The notes under the pieces are model-generated. The model did no database searches and had not been told where the DNA came from. It saw only the letters and a program-made list of their open reading frames with translations. From assembly GCA_964558825.1 (NCBI GenBank), contig CAZLGB010000108.1, positions 1 through 11,579 on the forward strand: a stretch of DNA of 11,579 nt. Direction: 5' to 3'. Positions 6,569 to 11,579 of this stretch are shown here, piece by piece. The translations under genes were made by a program, and so were the position numbers. The DNA is from Phosphoribacter sp964558825. GTDB taxonomy: Bacteria; Actinomycetota; Actinomycetes; Actinomycetales; Dermatophilaceae. Each line of letters begins with the position of its first letter. The first letter of the stretch is position 1.

Positions 6569-8605
6569 GTGCGTCGACCACCATTGCCGTCGTCGATCGA
6601 CCTGGGCGTCGTCGCCCGCGGGGCCACCGCCTCGGGCGAGGCCGGGAGGTATGCCGGCAGCGACGGTGCGCTCACCGTCGTCCTGACCGGCCCGCAGGCG
6701 GGGGCCTTCGACGTCGTGGGGATCCGCTTGTTCGACCTCGACGCGCCCGACCCGGACGCGCCGGGGGTCGCTGTGCTCGTGCCGGCCGGGTCGTGCCAGG
6801 GGCCTGGGCCGATCGACGTGTCCGCCGGCCAGGCCGTGCTGGTGCGGGTCGAGTTCCGCAGCCCGCTCCAGCCCACGCAGGGTCGCTACGGGACGACCGC
6901 GCTCTTCGAGGGGCTGGCCGGGGGCGGAGGTGTCTCGGTGACGGCCGTGGCCGACGAGGGGACAATCAATCTCACGGTGCTCGATCCGCCGGCGCAGATC
7001 GCCCCGGGCGCGACGATCCCGCTCACTCTTCAGGCGAGCTCGAGCCTCGCCGATCCCACCGTGCAGGGGGTCGAGATCGCCGCGACCCTCGACGCCGGGC
7101 TGACCTTCGCCTGTTCACCGTTTGCCGTGCCCGACCCGACCGGATCGGCGATCGTCACCGTGCACGCGCAGCTGACCGCGGACCCCGGGATCGAGGCGGG
7201 GACCCATTCGGTGGGCCTGGCCGTGCGCCGGGTGGACCACACCCGGCTCTTCGGCGGCACGAACCTCCAGCTGCACGTTTCTCGGACGCTCACCGTGACG
7301 GCCGACCTGCCCGAGCCGGTCCGGCTGGACCCCGATCGGCAGGTCACCGGCATACTCACGGTTGCCGTGTCGGGCGGCGCGGCCGAGGTGACCATCGGGG
7401 CGAGCCAAGGCGACCCCAGCGTGTGGGTCGACTTCTTCGGCAGCGGATCGGCCTTCGCCGATGTCACCGTCGACGGCACGCTGTCCATCCCGTTGCGCGT
7501 GGGGGCGCACGCCTCGGCCGTCCGTGGGCACCGCTTCGACCTCGTCCTCTCGGCCGGCATCGTCGGGACCGGGCAGCACACCGAACTGCGGCGCACGGTC
7601 GTCATCGGCCCCGACCTGGGTCTCACGGCGTTGCTCACCGGCGGGTCGCCCGGGGGCATCTTCGCGTCGGCGACGACCACCCCGCTGGCGATCTCGACCT
7701 GGTCGGCGCCCCAGTCGACCGGCCTGTCGATCTCCGGCGCCATGACGCGCTACGTCGAGGACCTCGTCATCGTCGCGCCCGTCCCCGGCGGGACTGCCTG
7801 GGCCACGGGCGCCGGGCCGATCTGGGTCGGCCACGGAGCCCTGCCCTATCCGGCCTCGGAGATGGATCTGGTCGCCCATCAGGACGCGCTCTGGGTCGTC
7901 GGCAACGACGGCTCGGGCCTGTGGTGGGCCCGGGCCACCGGGGATCCGCCGTTCCTCACGTGGGGTCCGGCGACCTCACTCGGACTCGCGGCAAAGGGGC
8001 GGCCGGCGCTGACCTCCGACGGTGAGCGACTGTTCCTCGCGTGGCGCGGGCCGGGCAACGACCAGAGCATCCACTGGGCGTTCCATGACGACCGGGGTTG
8101 GTCTCCGGCGGAGACGCTCGCCGACCGCGGCACGGCGGGTGCGCCGGTCCTGGCGGTGTTCCACGGGCGGGTGCACATGTTCTGGCGGGGGATCTTCAAC
8201 GACCACGACCGGGTCGACGACCGGGAGATCTGGTGGTCGGTCTTCGACGGGTTGCGGTGGGGCCCGCAGGCGAGCCTCGGGGCGACTGCGCCGCTGTCTG
8301 ACGTCGCGCCTGTGGTCGCGGCCTTCGGCGACCGGATCTACCTGCTGACCGCCGAGCTGTCGGCTGCGCCGAACCCTGGTGGTGGAGGTGGCGGCGGTGG
8401 AGGCGGCGGCGGTGGCGGTGATGGCGGGGGAGACGGCGGCGGCTCGGGTGGGCAGAGCGCCTCCGGGTCCGGGCGCGACGCCGCGACTCCCCGGGCCACG
8501 CCGACCTTGAAGCAGACCATTTCCGCCTTCGACGGCGCGGTCATCACGGCGCACGCGCGATTCCGGGTGCCCGACGACCTGACCGTCGCCGCGCTGAGCG
8601 ACTGA
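6569..8605 (+). CDS. Large multidomain beta protein: Ig-like repeats, propeller-like region, poly-Gly linker
   Basis: I do not recognise a named family. The 678 residues divide into three successive beta-sandwich-like parts (about 8-116, 123-237, 240-346), the first resembling ASH/HYDIN-type domains (SIDLGVVARGATASGEA). Next is a region at about 430-597 with propeller-like blades: DALWVVGNDGSGLWWA, then ERLFLAWRGPGNDQSIHWA, then GRVHMFWRG...REIWWSVFDG, then DRIYLL. Similar AW(K/R)G-x-x-N/D-D-x-x-I-x-W blades occur in bacterial sialidase/lectin-like propellers. A Gly run (604-617) and Gly/Asp/Ser linker precede a 40-residue tail ending in ALSD. There is no signal peptide or membrane helix, although such domains usually work outside the cell. 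It might bind glycans or scaffold a surface complex. It is divergent from the Imm10-like gene. Confidence 0.8.
   Translation: MRRPPLPSSIDLGVVARGATASGEAGRYAGSDGALTVVLTGPQAGAFDVVGIRLFDLDAPDPDAPGVAVLVPAGSCQGPGPIDVSAGQAVLVRVEFRSPLQPTQGRYGTTALFEGLAGGGGVSVTAVADEGTINLTVLDPPAQIAPGATIPLTLQASSSLADPTVQGVEIAATLDAGLTFACSPFAVPDPTGSAIVTVHAQLTADPGIEAGTHSVGLAVRRVDHTRLFGGTNLQLHVSRTLTVTADLPEPVRLDPDRQVTGILTVAVSGGAAEVTIGASQGDPSVWVDFFGSGSAFADVTVDGTLSIPLRVGAHASAVRGHRFDLVLSAGIVGTGQHTELRRTVVIGPDLGLTALLTGGSPGGIFASATTTPLAISTWSAPQSTGLSISGAMTRYVEDLVIVAPVPGGTAWATGAGPIWVGHGALPYPASEMDLVAHQDALWVVGNDGSGLWWARATGDPPFLTWGPATSLGLAAKGRPALTSDGERLFLAWRGPGNDQSIHWAFHDDRGWSPAETLADRGTAGAPVLAVFHGRVHMFWRGIFNDHDRVDDREIWWSVFDGLRWGPQASLGATAPLSDVAPVVAAFGDRIYLLTAELSAAPNPGGGGGGGGGGGGGGDGGGDGGGSGGQSASGSGRDAATPRATPTLKQTISAFDGAVITAHARFRVPDDLTVAALSD
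8378..8451 (+). repeat. GGN codon run encoding a poly-glycine linker
   Basis: Fourteen consecutive glycine codons (8378-8419) are followed by Asp/Gly/Ser-rich codons. The codons alternate between GGT, GGA and GGC, so the tract is simple-sequence DNA capable of slippage in triplets, which would change linker length without shifting the frame. Confidence 0.85.
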
Positions 8606-8613
8606 CGCTTCAG

Positions 8614-8644
8614 CGGGTGAAATGCCCCCGCGTGACGTCACCCG
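8614..8644 (+). terminator. Possible terminator of the 678-residue protein gene
   Basis: CGGGTGA (8614-8620) can pair with TCACCCG (8638-8644) around a 17-base loop, starting nine bases after the stop. A second hairpin, GGAGCA-CCGT-TGCTCC, lies at 8708-8723. Neither has a T-tract. The 8606-8829 gap lies between converging genes and I see no gene in it. Confidence 0.35.
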
Positions 8645-8829
8645 TCGATAACTGTGCGACCTTCACCCGACTTCTGGCAGGTGCGCCACTCCGTGGCAGC
8701 GACTGGAGGAGCACCGTTGCTCCACGAGGCCCGCGTGGAGCGATTCGACCGGCTGCGTGTCGATTCACCGCGACCTTCGACCCTGAACGGCGACCCCAAC
8801 CGCCTAGCGGGAAGTCCAGAGGGACGGAT

Positions 8830-9150
8830 TTACCTCAGTATGGCGTGACCTGTTTGAGCAGAAAGAAGGAGCAGCAAGGAGACTCCCACCAGGATGCCCA
8901 CCACTAGGGCTAACCGTTCGGCGTAGACCGCTGGCTCCAGCGCAACGTGGACGAAAACTCCGGCGGTTGCCGCGCCCAGCAGAGCCAACCAAGTTGGAAG
9001 GAGGAGAGGCACGCCGAGGCTTCCCAACCATCCAGTGGCAGTCACCACCAGGACAGGCACGAGCCACACCATCGCGACGCTGTGTCCACGCCCGAACCAC
9101 GCTCGCACGCGGGGGCGTGGTCGTTCGCTGGGTGACCCAGGGCGCTCCAT
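8830..9150 (-). CDS. Small membrane protein with three predicted helices
   Basis: A 106-residue protein of unknown function. After a basic Arg/Pro-rich N terminus (ERPRPRVRAWFGRG), three hydrophobic segments are evident: about 25-44 (VAMVWLVPVLVVTATGWLG), 46-72 (through LLLPTWLALLGAATAGVFV), and 78-99 (LALVVGILVGVSLLLLL). Only ten residues remain after the last helix. The positive-inside rule places the N terminus in the cytoplasm. No Shine-Dalgarno is visible before the ATG at 9150, so the start is uncertain. The gene is divergent from the 69-residue Cys/His protein gene. Its composition is near the boundary where GC begins to fall. Confidence 0.55.
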   Translation of the reverse strand: MERPGSPSERPRPRVRAWFGRGHSVAMVWLVPVLVVTATGWLGSLGVPLLLPTWLALLGAATAGVFVHVALEPAVYAERLALVVGILVGVSLLLLLSAQTGHAILR

Positions 9151-9255
9151 GGCGGAAGCATGGCAGACGAGCCCGGTGACCTTGCCAGGGCTCGCCGTCT
9201 ATCGGACAGCGCTTCAGCGGGTCTATCCTCTTACCACCACGGGAGAGGGCAGGCG

Positions 9256-9465
9256 ATGACTGAATACCCCAGCTCAATACCTATGGGACGTAGCGTCTTC
9301 GGTGATCGCGCAGCCGTGGATCATGTTGTCCTAGATGACACCGGCGCGCTCATTTGCCCTCAGCATAGTGACGGTGCCGTCACGCCTTTCGGCGCTACGA
9401 AGTTCAATTGTGACGAGGGTCATCAACTCGCTGCTCCAGTTTCGCGTCCCCCGTATCAAAACTGA
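9256..9465 (+). CDS. Small Cys/His protein, possible zinc-binding module
   Basis: A 69-residue protein I do not recognise. The second half carries Cys34-x2-His37 (CPQH) and Cys52-x3-His56 (CDEGH), a pairing that could hold one zinc ion. The ATG at 9256 is chosen because GGGAGAGG (9241-9248) lies seven bases upstream; an in-frame ATG at 9160 lacks a site. A TATCCT hexamer at 9224-9229 could be the -10 of its promoter, but no good -35 is seen. The stop is 21 bp before the next gene in the same direction, so the two probably form an operon. With so short a chain, it may act as an adaptor, regulator or antitoxin-like partner of the membrane protein; that is inference. Confidence 0.55.
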   Translation: MTEYPSSIPMGRSVFGDRAAVDHVVLDDTGALICPQHSDGAVTPFGATKFNCDEGHQLAAPVSRPPYQN

Positions 9466-9486
9466 CTCGGGCGCGTTGGGCGGCAA

Positions 9487-10581
9487 GTGGGCATGGGCAG
9501 CGGGGCAGATCCGACGCTGGGCACAGGGCCAAGCATCGGGCGCTATTTCAGCGTCGTAAGTGTCCTTCCCTCCGTTCTTCTCGCTTGCTGGCTTTACCTA
9601 GTACTAGCTTCCGGAGGAGCGACTGACGGTCCCTCTCTCACCCTTCTCGCCGAGAATGCTCCAACGTCACACCCCGTTTATCTCGCGGCAACCTTAGCTG
9701 CGGCGATCGCCGTTGCAGTCGTTAGCCATCCGTTACAGTTCGGCATTGTTCAATTGTTTGAAGGATATTGGCCAAACAACAGCGTGGCACGGCGTATCCG
9801 AACCGCGTTGGTCATGGGGCACTTGAATCGTCTCAGCTCCGCCTATAGTCGCAAGCGTTCCGCCGACCTCAAGCGAAGCCTCGTGCCAACTCCCGAAAGT
9901 GGCGACCTGAACCAATACTTGGCGCCAAAGAGACTTCCTCAGCACTTTCAGAGTGCGGAGATCGTTGTCGAAACGCAGATGGATCTTGAGTCGTGGGATG
10001 CCGTCGAGGCGGCTTATCCTTCGGACAAGCGCGCGATTTTGCCAACGATGCTTGGGAACACGCTTCGAAAACATGAACTGGCCGCAGGTGCTGCCGTGCA
10101 CTTGCCGATCCTCCACTGGGCCACTCATATCGGGATGGTGGCAGACGCCACGCACACGAGATACGTGAACGATCAGCGGACACAGGTAGACCTCGCCGTT
10201 AGGGTTTCCGCGTTTTGTTACATTGGTGCTGCAGCGACGTTCGTGATTCTTTGGTCTAAGGGGTGGTCGGTCCTCCTTTCTCTCATCCCCTATTTCGCAG
10301 GTATGCTTTCCTATAAGGGCGCCGTAATCGCTGCGAACGGATACGGTGCGGCGCTTCATGCGTGGGTCGATCTGAATAGAAGGCCGCTTTATCAGTCGCT
10401 CGGCTTGCGTGTTCCAGAAAGCGCTCAGGAGGAGCGATTGCAAAACGACGCTCTGAAGGACTTGTTGGTTGGAAACGATACATACACAGCAAAGTTTCGG
10501 TGGGACGAAAAGCCTAAGGCGGTTGACAGCGCGAAGCCAGCGAAGGTCACACAAGAGACAACGGATGATCCTCCCGCATGA
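9487..10581 (+). CDS. Four-helix membrane protein with large cytoplasmic loop, unknown function
   Basis: A 364-residue protein of no family I can name. Two hydrophobic segments near the N terminus (about 19-42 and 63-90) and two in the C-terminal half (237-257 and 260-285) flank a polar loop of about 145 residues (92-236) rich in Arg, Lys and His. A polar tail (290-364) ends in a Lys/Thr/Asp stretch. An even helix count puts loop and both termini on the cytoplasmic side, giving a membrane-anchored platform. It starts at GTG 9487 or ATG 9493, neither with a strong ribosome site; translation may be coupled to the upstream gene. Codon use is unlike the left part of the window: TTA Leu83, CTA leucines and many A/T third positions. 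This suggests horizontal transfer. Confidence 0.75.
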   Translation: MGMGSGADPTLGTGPSIGRYFSVVSVLPSVLLACWLYLVLASGGATDGPSLTLLAENAPTSHPVYLAATLAAAIAVAVVSHPLQFGIVQLFEGYWPNNSVARRIRTALVMGHLNRLSSAYSRKRSADLKRSLVPTPESGDLNQYLAPKRLPQHFQSAEIVVETQMDLESWDAVEAAYPSDKRAILPTMLGNTLRKHELAAGAAVHLPILHWATHIGMVADATHTRYVNDQRTQVDLAVRVSAFCYIGAAATFVILWSKGWSVLLSLIPYFAGMLSYKGAVIAANGYGAALHAWVDLNRRPLYQSLGLRVPESAQEERLQNDALKDLLVGNDTYTAKFRWDEKPKAVDSAKPAKVTQETTDDPPA

Positions 10582-10669
10582 GAGGCCCAATTGTCGCAAC
10601 TCCCGGTGCGGGGCCCACGGACGAGCTCGCGCGGCGCCGCGCAAGCCGCTGACCTGCACAAACGTGCTG

Positions 10670-10712
10670 TGCCCCCGGGCAGATTCGAACTGCCGACACC
10701 CGCTTTAGGAGA
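10670..10712 (-). mobile_element. 3' half of tRNA-Arg(CCU): probable integration (att) site
   Basis: Read on the minus strand, this is tRNA positions 31-73. It has the anticodon loop CTCCTAA (10705-10711, anticodon CCU) and the 3' anticodon strand AGCGG (10700-10704). The variable bases GTGTC and T-arm GGCAG-TTCGAAT-CTGCC (10678-10694) follow, then acceptor strand CGGGGGC (10671-10677) and discriminator A (10670). The 5' half is absent: no GCCCCCG acceptor strand, D-arm or CCGCT anticodon strand precedes it. A lone 3' half is the classic product of site-specific integration into a tRNA gene. In that model, element DNA adjoins the 5' side (beyond 10712) and chromosome the 3' side (before 10670). 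It cannot be a working tRNA. Confidence 0.75.
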
Positions 10713-10806
10713 CCGCCGATTAGTATGCCGTTCGTCGGGTTTCGGTGTGCCCCAACGGTATTGGTTCCCGACCGGGTGGGGTGATGCTGGGTGTTTCTGG
10801 CTGCTC

Positions 10807-10826
10807 GGGTACCTGGCGGGTACCTG
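10807..10826 (+). repeat. Two direct copies of GGGTACCTG, 11 bp apart
   Basis: GGGTACCTG occurs at 10807-10815 and 10818-10826, a period of 11 bp or about one helical turn, roughly 95 bp from the tRNA fragment. Such helically phased short repeats near att sites are often recombinase-arm or excisionase sites; no recombinase is visible in the window to support this. Confidence 0.5.
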
Positions 10827-10962
10827 AACAGTCGTCCTGCTCACTCGGCCACGGCCCGGGCGGGGCACCGTCGTGACTTGGGTCTGGGTCGGCGAGCGCG
10901 TCGAGCCGTCGGTTCCGTTGCATGGGCCTGCGCTCACTTGGACCCGTGCCTCACAAGCGCTC

Positions 10963-11579
10963 CTACTGTGGCGCCCGAGTCTCATCCAGCTTCTGCTGAG
11001 CTGCACGGTCCAAGTCTTGCCATTGCGTGTTGGTGGGGTCGGCGGCGGCCAGCTTGGTGGTGATGTCCAGGCCGGCCTGGTAGTGCCCGGTAGCGCTGGT
11101 GAGGTCTTCCCGCGCCCGGGCGAGGTCACCCATCTTGCTGTGGCTGACGCTCAGGTCGCGTTGCCATTGCGTGTTGGTGGGGTCGGCGGCGGCCAGCTTG
11201 GTGGTGATGTCCAGGCCGGCCTGGTAGTGCCCGGTAGCGCTGGTGAGGTCTTCCCGCGCCCGGGCGAGGTCACCCATCTTGCTGTGGCTGACGCTCAGGT
11301 CGCGTTGCCATTGCGTGTTGGTGGGGTCGGCGGCGGCCAGCTTGGTGGTGATGTCCAGGCCGGCCTGGTAGTGCCCGGTAGCGCTGGTGAGGTCTTCCCG
11401 CGCCCGGGCGAGGTCACCCATCTTGCTGTGGCTGACGCTCAGGTCGCGTTGCCATTGCGTGTTGGTGGGGTCGGCGGCGGCCAGCTTGGTGGTGATGTCC
11501 AGGTCGGCCTGGTAGTGCTCGGTAGTGAACCGTCCTGAGATTCCCGGAGGGTGCTGATTCAGCAAGGGAGACTCTTCTC
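10963..11579 (-). CDS. TPR-repeat protein, C-terminal part (N terminus outside the window)
   Basis: The frame is open to the right edge (the TTG at 11565 is an internal leucine), so only the last 205 or so residues are visible. They consist of 48-residue units with the pattern HYQAGLDITTKLAAADPTNT, then QWQRDLSVSHSKMGDLARAR, then EDLTSATG. This is a long-form tetratricopeptide repeat of the kind found at the C terminus of multidomain NB-ARC/NACHT, TIR or CHAT proteins of actinobacteria. The repeats form a helical superhelix for protein binding. The last unit breaks after NTQWQ into a short polar tail ending RAPQ. The N-terminal effector or enzymatic domain lies outside the window, so the role is open. 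It converges with the four-helix membrane protein gene across the tRNA fragment. Confidence 0.8.
   Translation of the reverse strand, partial: EESPLLNQHPPGISGRFTTEHYQADLDITTKLAAADPTNTQWQRDLSVSHSKMGDLARAREDLTSATGHYQAGLDITTKLAAADPTNTQWQRDLSVSHSKMGDLARAREDLTSATGHYQAGLDITTKLAAADPTNTQWQRDLSVSHSKMGDLARAREDLTSATGHYQAGLDITTKLAAADPTNTQWQDLDRAAQQKLDETRAPQ
11021..11525. repeat. 144-bp tandem repeats within the TPR gene
   Basis: Three consecutive 144-bp units (11021-11164, 11165-11308, 11309-11452) read as identical base for base. A fourth partial copy (11453-11525) has two differences, at 11504 and 11519, before it diverges. The period is 48 codons, so gain or loss of a unit keeps the frame. Confidence 0.92.

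Larger units (their letters stand above)
10582..10962. other. Non-coding gap between converging genes, around a tRNA-derived site
   Basis: I see no gene here. Besides the tRNA fragment, it holds the palindromes CGAGCTCG (10622-10629) and GCGCGGCGCCGCGC (10629-10642). It also holds a CGGCATAC octamer on the minus strand (GTATGCCG, 10723-10730) and a direct repeat at 10807-10826. A short open frame reading PGRFELPTPAL is merely the antisense of the tRNA fragment. Confidence 0.6.

Noticed and set aside
6379..8025. A 548-codon plus-strand open frame
   Set aside because: It is out of frame with the 678-residue protein, is Arg/Gly/Pro-rich without any domain, and is a high-GC shadow.
10591..10827. 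Open frame encoding PGRFELPTPAL
   Set aside because: This peptide is the antisense translation of the tRNA-Arg fragment, a common spurious prediction; it has no ribosome site or domain.
11021..11525. CRISPR-like array
   Set aside because: The repeats are 144 bp with no spacers and encode a continuous TPR protein.
10873..11538. Repetitive plus-strand open frame across the 144-bp units
   Set aside because: It owes its length to the repeat period being a multiple of three; the minus-strand frame has a clear TPR pattern and the plus-strand one does not.

Overview
The window is high-GC DNA dominated by codons with G or C at the third position, typical of an actinobacterium. A DtxR/IdeR-type iron repressor and an actinobacterial c-di-AMP (ydaO-type) riboswitch in front of an NlpC/P60 cell-wall hydrolase support this. 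A member of the Intrasporangiaceae or a close relative is my best guess, but that is inference. The octamer CGGCATAC is scattered through the host-like part in both strands, in genes and between them.

Layout. 1-702: C-terminal half of an MFS transporter that starts upstream of the window. 617-1200: a GNAT acetyltransferase (SSAT-like) on the minus strand, overlapping the transporter tail to tail. 1263-1985: DtxR/IdeR repressor with the full set of metal ligands. 2096-3068: promoter, c-di-AMP riboswitch and secreted NlpC/P60 hydrolase; the closing stem of the riboswitch pairs with the hydrolase's Shine-Dalgarno sequence. 3111-3834: FrnE/DsbA-family thioredoxin-fold protein followed by a strong hairpin terminator. 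3927-5166: a small helical protein of unknown function and a divergent LysR-type regulator. 5268-5797: hemerythrin-like HHE protein on the minus strand. 5965-6307: a small minus-strand protein resembling the Imm10 immunity family. 6569-8605: a 678-residue beta-rich protein with Ig-like and propeller-like parts and a 14-glycine run, divergent from the Imm10-like gene.

From about 8.6 kb the character changes. Between 8830 and 10581 GC falls visibly (sample lines at 42-52 %), TTA and CTA leucine codons appear, and the CGGCATAC octamer is absent. This stretch holds a small three-helix membrane protein (minus) and a probable two-gene operon: a 69-residue Cys/His protein and a 364-residue four-helix membrane protein. 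At 10670-10712 lies the 3' half only of a tRNA-Arg(CCU), the usual footprint of integration into a tRNA gene. Beyond it, at the right edge, is the C-terminal end of a TPR protein built from perfect 144-bp tandem repeats.

The left 8.6 kb reads as ordinary chromosome (iron control, cell-wall turnover, thiol redox, regulation) with one possible toxin-immunity remnant. The right 3 kb reads as an accessory region at a tRNA integration site. No integrase, transposase, rRNA or CRISPR array is visible in the window.
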